Source of the DNA: Rhodoplanes serenus
GTDB taxonomy: Bacteria; Pseudomonadota; Alphaproteobacteria; Rhizobiales; Xanthobacteraceae
NCBI GenBank assembly: GCA_945893145.1
Contig: CAMDDZ010000017.1
Span: forward strand, 17,283 to 81,282
DNA: 64,000 bases
Direction of reading: 5' to 3'
The notes under the pieces were generated by a model, which saw nothing but the letters and a program-made list of their open reading frames with translations, ran no database searches and was not told the DNA's origin. Made by a program: the position numbers and the translations under genes. Shown piece after piece: positions 9,697 to 18,236 of this stretch (positions within the stretch are counted from its first letter, which is position 1; every line of letters starts with the position of its first letter).

Positions 9697-10563
9697 CTAT
9701 TGTCCTGTCCCTGTAGTGACCGCCTGCTGTGGCGCACCTTCGATCGGTACGCTGTATTCCTGTCGTGTCGACGCCCTGTTGACTGAGACCGTGGTGACGC
9801 CGACGTTCTTACGTTCGGTCGGCACCGGCGCCGTGGCTCCGCTGAGATCGCTGAGCGTGATGCGGCGCGTGTATTCCGAATTCGCCTCGCCGGCCTTGCG
9901 CAAAATCAGTGTGAGCGTGCCGACCGAAGCCGCGAGTGAAATCTTCTGCGCACCAGTCGCATCGACTTCGAGCGTGACCGCTTTGGCCAGCGCCGGCTTG
10001 TCGGTCCGCTCGTCCGCGATCTGGTCGATCGCCAGCACGCGCACGTTCTGCAACACGATGTCGGAGGTGGCGTTGCCCTTGTCAGCCTGCCGCGTGAGCG
10101 CCACGTCGACGCGATCGCCCGGCAGGATGAAGCCCGCCACACCATCGACGTCGTTGACGCGCACAGTGGCCGCCTTCAACCCGTCGCGCAGCATCGCGGA
10201 CAACGTGGCGCGTTGGCCGGCGCCAGTGATCTTGCTGGCAAGGATCGCCTCGTTCGGCTCGATCGCGGTGAGCGCGACGCGCCGGCCGGTCGAGAGCAGA
10301 GCCTGGATGGTGGTGAAGGCGCCGGCCGGCATTGCATCCTGCGGCCAGGCTACTTCGCGCAACTCCGCCGCCGTCAGCTCGATGCCGAAGCGCAGCGGCT
10401 TCGACGCGACCACGACAGTTTGCGTGCTGAGTGGCTTCTTCTGCGCTTCGAGACTCTTCATGCGCAGCTCGGCCTGGTTGTTGAGCCAGGACTGCGCGAC
10501 AAAGACCGCGAGCAGGCCGAACACGACGGCGAACGCGATCATCACGATGGTACTGGCACGCAC
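9697..10563 (-). CDS. cpaB: Pilus assembly protein CpaB (RcpC)
   Basis: 288 residues starting at GTG. A single N-terminal membrane anchor (residues about 5-25) is followed by a SAF domain (VVVASKPLRFGIELTAAELREV) and the RcpC/CpaB domain (GFILPGDRVDVALTRQ). CpaB couples the secretin to the inner-membrane machine. It is the first gene of the minus-strand tad run; no pilin or prepilin peptidase gene precedes it in the window. The tail is Thr/Gln/Pro-rich. Confidence 0.92.
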   Translation of the reverse strand: MRASTIVMIAFAVVFGLLAVFVAQSWLNNQAELRMKSLEAQKKPLSTQTVVVASKPLRFGIELTAAELREVAWPQDAMPAGAFTTIQALLSTGRRVALTAIEPNEAILASKITGAGQRATLSAMLRDGLKAATVRVNDVDGVAGFILPGDRVDVALTRQADKGNATSDIVLQNVRVLAIDQIADERTDKPALAKAVTLEVDATGAQKISLAASVGTLTLILRKAGEANSEYTRRITLSDLSGATAPVPTERKNVGVTTVSVNRASTRQEYSVPIEGAPQQAVTTGTGQ

Positions 10564-10986
10564 GGTTTTTTCCCCGGTTCGACGCCTGTTGAATTTCTTG
10601 ACGCCACTATCGAAGCCGGGTGGTATTGATTCAGTGAAATGCAGGCGGCTTCTTCCGCCATGCTGAAGATTGACTGAAGCGGTATTGTTTATGATTGGTG
10701 AGGCGATCCGCTCAACTTTGCGCTAACTCTGATCGCCGCGAAGGAATGATAAACCTTACCCAGACGTGACGGCGCGAGCGTGGTGAATCAGATGGAAACG
10801 CCACATCGTTTGTGCGGTAAACAACGGCAAGTGGGCGAGCGCCCCGCCTCTTGCGGCAATTCAGCTTGCAGCCCAACGTTGATCGGAATAATCGGATACG
10901 GCAACATGGCTAACCGCCGTTAAGCGTGCCCTGCCGGGCAAGAAGCAATAAGCCAATAAGCAAAGTGAGCAAGAAGGACGAACGCA
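10564..10986. other. Intergenic region between cpaB and the AhpD-like gene; no gene seen
   Basis: About 420 bases separating two divergent genes, so it should hold the promoter of the tad run (minus) and of the AhpD-like gene (plus). I looked for a short Flp pilin gene (hydrophobic segment with a Glu-Tyr pair) on both strands and saw none. Close to the plus-strand gene is a small hairpin (GCCC-TGCC-GGGC near 10928-10939) followed by short repeats of CAATAAGC. No promoter with acceptable -35/-10 spacing was convincing. Confidence 0.5.
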
Positions 10987-11643
10987 ATGAGCAAGCCGTA
11001 TATCAGCTATGTCGAGCCGGCCAACATGAAGGACCCCGCGATGTTGGCGGAGCTTGAGCGCTGCAAGACTTACGGCACGCCGCGGCCCGAGAGCCAGGCG
11101 ATCCGCGCTCATGTGCCGGCCGTGTTCTGGTCGTTCGCCAACTCCTGGCGCGATGTATTCCACACCGGCGTCGCCGATCACGGTATCAAGGAGCTGTGCC
11201 GGCTCTATGTCTCGCGCTCGGTGCTCTGTGAGTTTTGCGGCAACCAGCGCTCGATCAAGGCAGCGACCGCAGGCGCCGTGGTCGAGGAGCAGACCAAGGA
11301 CCTGATAAACTTCGAGGCTTCCACCCGCTACAGCGAGAAGCAGAAGGCCGCCCTCTCCTACGCCGAAGCGATCACTTGGGACCTGCCGGTCGACGAGAAG
11401 TTCTGGGCGCGGCTGCACGAGCACTTCAGCGAGAAGGAGCTGGTCGAGATCGGCTATTTCATCGCGTTGACCATGGGTCAGCAGCGCTGGCTGCGCACGC
11501 TCAACATCGAGCATCACCAGATCCTGCCGGGCGAAGACGGTTCGATGGCGCCGGGCTTCGAGACCGAAGATGCGCTGAAGCGCTCCAAGGCCGCGCCGGA
11601 CTATTGGGCGAAGAAGAAGCCTCAGGTCCAGGCGGCGGAGTAG
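10987..11643 (+). CDS. AhpD-like / carboxymuconolactone decarboxylase-family protein
   Basis: 218 residues, all-helical, with the redox motif C81-E-F-C84 followed by GNQR, which matches the CxxC of AhpD-like carboxymuconolactone decarboxylase-family proteins. Such proteins are small thiol peroxidase partners or lactone decarboxylases. No signal peptide; cytosolic. The gene is monocistronic, divergent from cpaB and followed by a large palindromic repeat. Confidence 0.75.
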   Translation: MSKPYISYVEPANMKDPAMLAELERCKTYGTPRPESQAIRAHVPAVFWSFANSWRDVFHTGVADHGIKELCRLYVSRSVLCEFCGNQRSIKAATAGAVVEEQTKDLINFEASTRYSEKQKAALSYAEAITWDLPVDEKFWARLHEHFSEKELVEIGYFIALTMGQQRWLRTLNIEHHQILPGEDGSMAPGFETEDALKRSKAAPDYWAKKKPQVQAAE

Positions 11644-11680
11644 CGCTACCTACTTCCGGCATCCGCGCACGTCGCGCCAA

Positions 11681-11838
11681 TTGTTGCGCCCTCTCCCCTT
11701 GTGGGAGAGGGCCAACTAAAATGAACCACGAACGCAGATGGGTGAGGGGTCAGCGTCTGCCGTGACGCTGACCCCTCACCCATTTTTGCTGTTGAGCTGC
11801 AGAACTGCCCTCTCCCACAAGGGGAGAGGGCGCAATAA
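11681..11838. repeat. Nested palindromic intergenic element (repeat A)
   Basis: Outer arms of about 28 bp (11684-11711 and 11808-11835) are perfect inverted copies, and each arm is itself an imperfect palindrome built on CCCTCTCCCC. Inner arms of 20 bp (11738-11757 and 11764-11783) are also perfect inverted copies. The whole can fold into a long stacked hairpin. It lies between two convergent genes, so it may also end transcription from both sides. The same CCCTCTCCCC core recurs at 18071 and 18184. Confidence 0.8.
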
Positions 11839-11855
11839 TCAGCCTCGCGGACGAA

Positions 11856-12317
11856 CTATTTCCCTGCCGACTTCGGCAATGCCACAATCATGTCGAGCTC
11901 GATGCGCGCTCCCGGCGACGACAGCTGATTGATGCACACCGTCGTGCTCGCCGGCAGCCAGTCGCCGAAATAGGTGTGCATGGTCTTGTGCATGGCATCG
12001 GCTTCGCGGAAGTCGGTGAGATACTTTGTCACCTTGATGACATCCTTCCAGCTGGCGCCGACGCTTTCGAGGATCGACTGGATCGCGTTCATCGCGTTCT
12101 TGGTCTGCTCCTCGATCGAGTGCGGATGGATGTGCTCGTGATCCTGATGCGGATGGTTGTGATAGAGCGGCGACGACGTCGCGCCTGACAAGAACATCAG
12201 ATCGCAGGCGCCGACGATCTTGATCGCCGGCGCATAGGGCATCTTGTGCGCCTGCGATGGGTCCGGGTGAACCATTTCCAAACTGAAGGTCGATTGCGGC
12301 TTGGTGTTCACGTTCAT
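11856..12317 (-). CDS. RidA/YjgF-YER057c-family protein with a histidine-rich loop
   Basis: 153 residues of the RidA fold, normally a trimer. Two features are unusual. Residues about 53-66 form a loop with seven histidines (HNHPHQDHEHIHPH), suggesting metal binding. The arginine used by true RidA enzymes to deaminate enamines/imines (PARS in E. coli RidA) is replaced: here the aligned piece is LPASTTV, so deaminase activity is unlikely. It belongs to one of the non-deaminase subgroups. It is single-gene, on the minus strand. Confidence 0.82.
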   Translation of the reverse strand: MNVNTKPQSTFSLEMVHPDPSQAHKMPYAPAIKIVGACDLMFLSGATSSPLYHNHPHQDHEHIHPHSIEEQTKNAMNAIQSILESVGASWKDVIKVTKYLTDFREADAMHKTMHTYFGDWLPASTTVCINQLSSPGARIELDMIVALPKSAGK

Positions 12318-12379
12318 GGCGAGCCTCCGTGCGTTTCCGGAAGCGTAGCAACTGGGCTGCCAGACATGAAGGCGTCTTT

Positions 12380-12402
12380 CCGCCCCTCATCCTGAGGGGC
12401 GG
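12380..12402. repeat. Short GC-rich hairpin downstream of the acyltransferase gene
   Basis: The sequence CCGCCCCTCA-TCC-TGAGGGGCGG is a perfect 10-bp stem with a 3-base loop, between the end of the three-domain acyltransferase gene and the RidA-like gene. There is no T-run, so it is more like a palindromic repeat fragment (the CTCATCCTGAG core also appears in repeat C) than a classical terminator. Confidence 0.6.
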
Positions 12403-12468
12403 CCGAAGACCGCGCTCCCGGCGTGCCGTGGTCCGCAAGCGCAGAAGCGAGAAGGAAACCGCGTAAGG

Positions 12469-15400
12469 CTACGACGCCGCCACCGCGGGCTGCGCTGCAG
12501 CGGCCGCCGCGGCACGCTCGCGCACCAGCTTAGCGACCGCCATGTTGTCCACCTTGCCGGAGCCGAGCAGCGGGACCTTCTCCATCACCACGATCTCGGC
12601 AGGCGTCATCAGCTCGGACGCGCCGCGACTGCGGGCGAAGGCCTGAAATTCGCTGCGGGTGGCGTCCTTTTTCTGCGTCACCAGCACCAGCCGCTCACCT
12701 TTGCGTGCATCCGGCACCGAGGCGACGGCGGAAAGCGCATCCGGCCAAAGGTCGGACGCGATCATCTCGACCGCCGCAAACGAGATCATCTCGCCGCCGA
12801 TCTTGGCGAAGCGCTTGGCGCGACCCTTGATGGCAATGAAGCCCTGGGCGTCGATGTTCACGATGTCGCCGGTGTCGTGCCAACCCTCCGGCGGCGGCTC
12901 GATGACGCCGGGGTTCTCGACCCGCAAATAGCCCGCCATCACGTTCGGACCCTTGACGAACAACCGCCCGCCGTCGGTCACACCCTCGACCGGATCGAGC
13001 CGCGCTTCCATGCCGGGCAGCATGCGGCCGACCGTTCCGAACTTGTTGAACATCGGCGTGTTGAGCGCGAGCGCTGGCGCGGTTTCGGTGACGCCGTAAC
13101 CCTCCAGAATGCGCAGGCCGAATTTTTCGAGATAGAGGCGCCGCGTCGATTCCTTCACCGGCTCGGCGCCGGCGAGAATGTAGCGTAGCGACCGGAAATC
13201 GTAAGCATGCGCCGAGCGCGCATAGCCGTTGAGGAACGTGTCAGTGCCGAACAGGATCGTTGCGTTCACGCCGTAGATCAGCTCGGGCACGATGCGATAG
13301 TGCAATGGCGACGGATAGAGATAGATGCGCACGCCAGACACCAGCGGCAACACCAGTCCGACCGTCAGGCCGAACGAGTGGAACACCGGCAGCACATTGA
13401 ACACCTTGTCCTGCCGGCCGAAATCGATGCGCGCCGCCGCCTGCGCGGCATTCGCCAGCATGTTGCGGTGGGTCAGCACCACGCCCTTGGGCGTGCCTTC
13501 AGAGCCTGACGTGAACAGGATCACCGCCCAGTCATCGGGCTTGCGCTTTACCAGCGACTCCTTGGCGTGGAGAAATCCGCGCAGCTTGTCGCCGAGTGTG
13601 ATGGTGGGCCGGATGTCGTCGAGATAGACGATCTTCACTTCTTTTGCGATCGCCGCGACCAGCGCGTCGAGCTTGCCGCGCTCGACGAAAGCGCGCGACG
13701 TCAAAATGGTGTCGAGTTGCGCCGCCTTGCAGGCGGCCAGCACATTGGCGGCGCCGGCCGAGAAGTTGATCATGGCGGGTACGCGGCCCGCCGACATCAG
13801 CGCCAACAGCGTCACCGCGGCGCCATTGGCGTTCGGCAACATCATGCCGATCGGCTTGCCCTCGGGCGCCAGCGGCATCAGCTTCTTGCCGAGGATCGCA
13901 GCGCCCATCAGCAGCCTGCGGTAGCTCAGCGTGCCGGCAACCGGGTCCTCGACCGCGACGCGGCCAATACCGTGAACCACGGCCGCTTCGATCACCGCCT
14001 CGACCACGGTGCGTTCGATCGAGGTGGTGCGATACACCAGGTTCGACATGATCTCGTAGAGCGCAGCGCCCGCAGCCTGGCGCCGGTGCTTGCCTTTGAG
14101 TGCGGGATCGATCACCAGCTTCACCGGCTCGAGCACCGTCACCGTCACCTTGGGGAACCAGCGCCGCCGCACCTGCGCGCGCGACAGCCGCGTGAACGGC
14201 GTGTATTCCAGGCCTTCGAGCCGCACCGGCACCACCATGGCGCCGGACTTGTCGGCGATGAGCCCCGCGCCGTCATAGACCTTCATCAGGCTGCCCGTGA
14301 TGGTGAGGCGGCCTTCCGGGAAAATGATCAGCGGCTCGCCGCCCTTCACGGCGTTGATCAGCGTGCGCGTCGCCATCGGCTTGGTCGGATCGAGCGGCAT
14401 CGCGCGCGTGAAGCGCAGGAACGGCTTCACCCACCAGTTCTGCGCCATGGCGCTGTCGATGGCGAAGATCGGATCCTTGCCGAGCAACGACATCGCGAGC
14501 GCAGCGTCGAGAAAGCTCACGTGGTTGAGTGCGATGATCGGGTTCGGCCCGGCGTTGAGCAGATTCTCCACGCCCTTCACCTCGACGCGATAGAACGCGC
14601 GGAACAGGATGGAGAGGAAGTCGGTACCGGCGTTTGCCGGCATGGTACGGCCGATCGTAATGGCAACGCCGAGGGTGACAATACCGATCAAGATGAAGAC
14701 GCCGGGTGTCGACAGACCAACCGCTTGCAGGATCGCAATCGCGACGGTACCGCCAACCATGAACGCGGCGTTGATAACATTGACGCCGGCGATAACGCGC
14801 GCACGCCGGTCGGCGCCGGCCCAAGCCTGCACCGCCGCAAAGGTCGGCACGATATAGAGCCCGCCCGCGATCGCCATGCCAGCCAGATCGATCATGACCC
14901 GCAAGCCTAGAGTGGTGCTGAGCACCTCTTTCACACCGGCCGGGACGATGGCGAGCGGTGCCCCGGAGATAGCCCAACCAAGATCAAACGCAAATATTGC
15001 GAGCAGTACGGCACCGAACAGCGTCGGCAGGATCACAATGCGGCCGCTCGCAAGCCAAGCCGCGAGCCCCGAGCCAAGCGCCACCGCGACCGCGAACACG
15101 GCCAAGAACGCCACCGCGACTTCTTCGCTGCCGCCCAGCACCGTCTTGACCATCGGTGGCAGGAGCGAGAGCACCACGGCGCCGATCAGCCAAAACCAGC
15201 TCGTCACCAGCGCGCCCCACCAAAGACGCGAGTCGGCATGCAGATGCTTGAGGAGATCCACCGTCGAGGCGGCGATATTGGATGAAATCTTGAGATTGGG
15301 CGCGCCCGAGCCGACACGCGGGATGAACAAGCTCGACGTCCAGCACAGCAATGCGAACACCAGCATCAAGCCTGCCGAGGAGGCAGGATCGCCGCCGCCC

Positions 15401-15909
15401 CTGGTGGCGAGACCAGCGACCATCGTGCCGAGTAGGATCGCCAGAAAAGTCGCACCCTCGACCAGCGCGTTGGCGGCTGGCAATTCCGAACGCTGAAGCA
15501 AATCAGGCAGGATGCCGTATTTGATCGGTCCGAACAGCGAACCGATGATACCGAAGCCAAGCAACGCTACGAACAGGATCGGTACCGTATAGGTGTCCGA
15601 GTGCAGAACGAATCCGAAGATCGCGATCAGAGAGACCGCGATCTCGCAAAACTTCAGGCGCTGCGCGATCACCGCCTTGTCGTAACGATCGGCAATCTGG
15701 CCCCCGAGCGCGGAAAGGAAAAAATACGGCGCGATAAAAACCGCAGCCGCAAGCTGGGTGAGCGGCGCAGCGAAACTTCCGCCGATCTTGTAGACGATCA
15801 GGAAGACCAACGCGTTCTTCAGGAAGTTGTCGCTGAACGCCGAGAAGAACTGGCACCAGAACAGTGGGGCGAAGCGGCGGGACAGCAGGAGCGGTTTCGA
15901 TTCGGCCAT
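12469..15909 (-). CDS. Three-domain lysophospholipid transporter / acyltransferase / acyl-ACP ligase (LplT-Aas type)
   Basis: About 1146 residues with three domains in order: an MFS/LplT-like transporter (about 1-410), a PlsC acyltransferase with NHVSFLD (His at about 463) and FPEGRLT, and an AMP-forming acyl ligase (about 640-1130) with FTSGSEGTPKGVV near residue 800 and GYGVTE. In E. coli LplT flips lysophospholipid inward and Aas re-acylates it; here both functions are fused in one chain for membrane phospholipid repair. ATG 15909 is preferred to GTG 15945. It ends in an Ala-rich tail. Confidence 0.92.
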   Translation of the reverse strand: MAESKPLLLSRRFAPLFWCQFFSAFSDNFLKNALVFLIVYKIGGSFAAPLTQLAAAVFIAPYFFLSALGGQIADRYDKAVIAQRLKFCEIAVSLIAIFGFVLHSDTYTVPILFVALLGFGIIGSLFGPIKYGILPDLLQRSELPAANALVEGATFLAILLGTMVAGLATRGGGDPASSAGLMLVFALLCWTSSLFIPRVGSGAPNLKISSNIAASTVDLLKHLHADSRLWWGALVTSWFWLIGAVVLSLLPPMVKTVLGGSEEVAVAFLAVFAVAVALGSGLAAWLASGRIVILPTLFGAVLLAIFAFDLGWAISGAPLAIVPAGVKEVLSTTLGLRVMIDLAGMAIAGGLYIVPTFAAVQAWAGADRRARVIAGVNVINAAFMVGGTVAIAILQAVGLSTPGVFILIGIVTLGVAITIGRTMPANAGTDFLSILFRAFYRVEVKGVENLLNAGPNPIIALNHVSFLDAALAMSLLGKDPIFAIDSAMAQNWWVKPFLRFTRAMPLDPTKPMATRTLINAVKGGEPLIIFPEGRLTITGSLMKVYDGAGLIADKSGAMVVPVRLEGLEYTPFTRLSRAQVRRRWFPKVTVTVLEPVKLVIDPALKGKHRRQAAGAALYEIMSNLVYRTTSIERTVVEAVIEAAVVHGIGRVAVEDPVAGTLSYRRLLMGAAILGKKLMPLAPEGKPIGMMLPNANGAAVTLLALMSAGRVPAMINFSAGAANVLAACKAAQLDTILTSRAFVERGKLDALVAAIAKEVKIVYLDDIRPTITLGDKLRGFLHAKESLVKRKPDDWAVILFTSGSEGTPKGVVLTHRNMLANAAQAAARIDFGRQDKVFNVLPVFHSFGLTVGLVLPLVSGVRIYLYPSPLHYRIVPELIYGVNATILFGTDTFLNGYARSAHAYDFRSLRYILAGAEPVKESTRRLYLEKFGLRILEGYGVTETAPALALNTPMFNKFGTVGRMLPGMEARLDPVEGVTDGGRLFVKGPNVMAGYLRVENPGVIEPPPEGWHDTGDIVNIDAQGFIAIKGRAKRFAKIGGEMISFAAVEMIASDLWPDALSAVASVPDARKGERLVLVTQKKDATRSEFQAFARSRGASELMTPAEIVVMEKVPLLGSGKVDNMAVAKLVRERAAAAAAAQPAVAAS

Positions 15910-16047
15910 GACGCCAATCTTATGACAATGGGATGTGACACACACCAGTCTCGCGCCGAGACCGGGCCGAAATAGCCTTGTTTTTCACTTAATTCCGGCA
16001 GAACGCCGAAAGCATGGCAGCGGCAAAGCCACCCATCAGCCTGCTCT

Positions 16048-17556
16048 TCAGCCTTCTTGGAACACTTCCTCGCGCTTACCGCGGATCGCCGGCAGGGCGA
16101 CGACCAGGAGCAGCAGCACGGTCGCGATCAGCAGGCCTAAGCTGATCGGGCGCTCGACGAAAATCATCGGATCGCCGCCCGCGATCTTCATGGCGCGGCG
16201 CAGGTTCTCCTCCATCAGCGGCCCCAGCACGAAGCCGAGCAACAGCGGCGCCGGCTCGCATTCCAGCCGGATGAAGACGTAGCCGAGCACGCCGAACAAC
16301 GCCGTCAGCATGACCTCGAACACGTTGTTGTTCACTGTGTAAACGCCAATCGCGCAGAACAGCAGGATCGCGAGATTGAGCAGCCGGTACGGCACCTTGA
16401 GAAGTTGCACCCACATGCCGATCAGCGGCAGGTTGATGACGACCAGCATGAGGTTGCCGATCCACATCGACGCGACCATGCCCCAGAACAAGCTCGGCCG
16501 CTCGGTCATCACCTGCGGGCCAGGCTGGATGCCGTGGATGGTGAGCGCCCCGATCATCAGCGCCATCACGGCGTTGCCGGGGATGCCGAGCGTCAGCATC
16601 GGGATGAACGAGGTCTGCGCGCCGGCGTTGTTGGCGGATTCGGGCCCCGCGACGCCTTCGATCGCGCCATTGCCAAACCGCGAAGGGTCTTTCGCGATCT
16701 TCTTCTCCAGCACATAGGCGGCGAACGAACTCAGCGTGGCGCCGCCGCCAGGCAACACGCCGAGCAGCGAGCCGAGGCCGGTGCCGCGCAGCACCGCAGG
16801 CCAGGCCAGGCGGAAATCCTCCGCCGTCGGCCACAGCCGCGAGATCTTTTCCTGCACCAGCGAGCGCTGCTTACCAGGCGACGTCAGATTGGCAATGATC
16901 TCACCCAGCCCGAATATCCCGACCGCAAGCGGCACGAAGCCGATGCCGTCGGAGAGCACGATGGTGCCGAAAGTGAAGCGAGCGCCACCGGTGTTGCCGT
17001 CGATCCCCACCAGGCCGAGCAACAGGCCAAGCACCACCATCGCAATCGCCTTAACGACCGAGCCGTGCGCCAGGACCACGGCGGCGACGAGACCCAAAAG
17101 CATCAACGAGAAATACTCCGGCGCACCAAACGACATGCCAACCTTGGCGAGCGGCGGCGAGAACAGCGCGATCAGCAACGTCGAAAAGCAGCCGGCGAAG
17201 AACGAACCGAGCGCCGCGATGGCGAGCGCTGCGCCAGCGCGGCCCTGCCGCGCCATCTGGTGACCGTCGATACAAGTGACCACCGACGAGGTTTCGCCCG
17301 GCAGGTTCACCAGAATGGCGGTGGTCGAGCCGCCGTATTGCGCGCCATAGAAAATGCCGGCGAGCATAATCAGACCCGACACCGGCTCGAGCTTGAAGGT
17401 CAGCGGCAGCAGCATCGCGACCGTCGCCACCGGTCCGATGCCGGGCAATACGCCAATCAGCGTGCCGACCAGGCAGCCCAGCAGCGCAAAGCCGAGGTTG
17501 GTCGGCGTCAGCGCAACCTGAAAACCAAGCACAAGGTTGGCGAAAAAATCTTCCAC
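16048..17556 (-). CDS. tctA: Tripartite tricarboxylate transporter large membrane subunit TctA
   Basis: 502 residues with about 11-12 membrane helices, full length for TctA, and the conserved glycine-rich phrases GVLPGIGPVAT and GVLPGGGATLSSFAAY that form the two substrate-gate loops. It carries the transport channel for organic acids (citrate, aromatic acids or similar) delivered by a periplasmic Bug/TctC receptor. The GTG start directly abuts the tctB stop, indicating coupled translation. Confidence 0.95.
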   Translation of the reverse strand: MEDFFANLVLGFQVALTPTNLGFALLGCLVGTLIGVLPGIGPVATVAMLLPLTFKLEPVSGLIMLAGIFYGAQYGGSTTAILVNLPGETSSVVTCIDGHQMARQGRAGAALAIAALGSFFAGCFSTLLIALFSPPLAKVGMSFGAPEYFSLMLLGLVAAVVLAHGSVVKAIAMVVLGLLLGLVGIDGNTGGARFTFGTIVLSDGIGFVPLAVGIFGLGEIIANLTSPGKQRSLVQEKISRLWPTAEDFRLAWPAVLRGTGLGSLLGVLPGGGATLSSFAAYVLEKKIAKDPSRFGNGAIEGVAGPESANNAGAQTSFIPMLTLGIPGNAVMALMIGALTIHGIQPGPQVMTERPSLFWGMVASMWIGNLMLVVINLPLIGMWVQLLKVPYRLLNLAILLFCAIGVYTVNNNVFEVMLTALFGVLGYVFIRLECEPAPLLLGFVLGPLMEENLRRAMKIAGGDPMIFVERPISLGLLIATVLLLLVVALPAIRGKREEVFQEG

Positions 17557-18048
17557 TTACGACTCCGGCCAGACCGGAATAGGCAATCCTAGACCCCAGA
17601 TGAAGATCGTGACGACCAGCACCACCAGCACGGCGGCCGTGAGCGCAGTTTCGGAAAGTTTCACGTCGCGGCCCGCGAGACTACCGATGCCGATCAGCAG
17701 TAGCGCCGCGACCACCACGCCGAAACGATCCATCGTCAGCGCAAAGGCAAGCAGCGAGACCGGCACGAGCACAATGGCGCGCCAATAGCGCGCTTCGGCA
17801 AAGGGTGAGCCTGCGTCGGCGGACCGCAGCCCTTGCACCATGACGAGTGCGCCAAGTCCGAGGAGCAGCCAGCACAACAGTCGCGGCACATAGCCGGTGC
17901 CCATCCGAAACGCGGTGCCGACCGCATAATTGCGCGACGCCCACAATCCGAACACGGCGACCGCGATGAACATGAGGCCCGCGATGGCGTCGCGCCGCGC
18001 CAGGATGTGCCAAGACCAGCGGCTCACTGCGGGTTGGCTGTCGCTCAT
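17557..18048 (-). CDS. tctB: Tripartite tricarboxylate transporter small membrane subunit TctB
   Basis: 163 residues with four to five predicted membrane helices, the normal size of TctB. It partners TctA in the inner membrane. It is the only TctB in the window and, with TctA, could serve several of the Bug receptors encoded nearby. A large palindromic element (repeat B) separates it from the upstream hydrolase gene. Confidence 0.88.
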   Translation of the reverse strand: MSDSQPAVSRWSWHILARRDAIAGLMFIAVAVFGLWASRNYAVGTAFRMGTGYVPRLLCWLLLGLGALVMVQGLRSADAGSPFAEARYWRAIVLVPVSLLAFALTMDRFGVVVAALLLIGIGSLAGRDVKLSETALTAAVLVVLVVTIFIWGLGLPIPVWPES

Positions 18049-18067
18049 CGAACGATCCGCACGCCCT

Positions 18068-18212
18068 TCTCCCTCTCCCCGCGTGCGGGGAGAGGGTCGG
18101 GGTGAGGGGGCGTCTCCAAGAGCTCAGACTCGCGGACAGCCCCCCTCACCCGCCCGCCTTCGCCCGTTGGGCTTCGGCGGGCGACCTCTCCCCGCGCGCG
18201 GGGAGAGGTGAT
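18068..18212. repeat. Nested palindromic intergenic element (repeat B)
   Basis: Two self-complementary blocks (18071-18096 and 18184-18209), each built as CTCTCCCCGCG followed by its complement, flank inner pairs GGGGTGAGGGGG (18099-18110) with CCCCCTCACCC (from about 18141) and CGCCCGCC with GGCGGGCG (18151-18183). Architecture and core match repeat A. It sits between two genes on the same strand and could reduce read-through from the hydrolase to tctBA. Confidence 0.75.
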
Positions 18213-18236
18213 GGAGGATGCGGCGAGCGCGTTCAT

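Noticed and set aside
10670..10695. TTGACT and TATGAT as a possible plus-strand promoter
   Set aside because: The spacer is 14 bases, too short for a standard sigma-70 promoter, and it lies about 290 bases before the nearest plus-strand gene.
13567..14910. Long plus-strand open frame (about 447 codons)
   Set aside because: It is antisense to the three-domain acyltransferase gene and His/Arg/Gln-rich, the signature of a shadow frame in GC-rich DNA.
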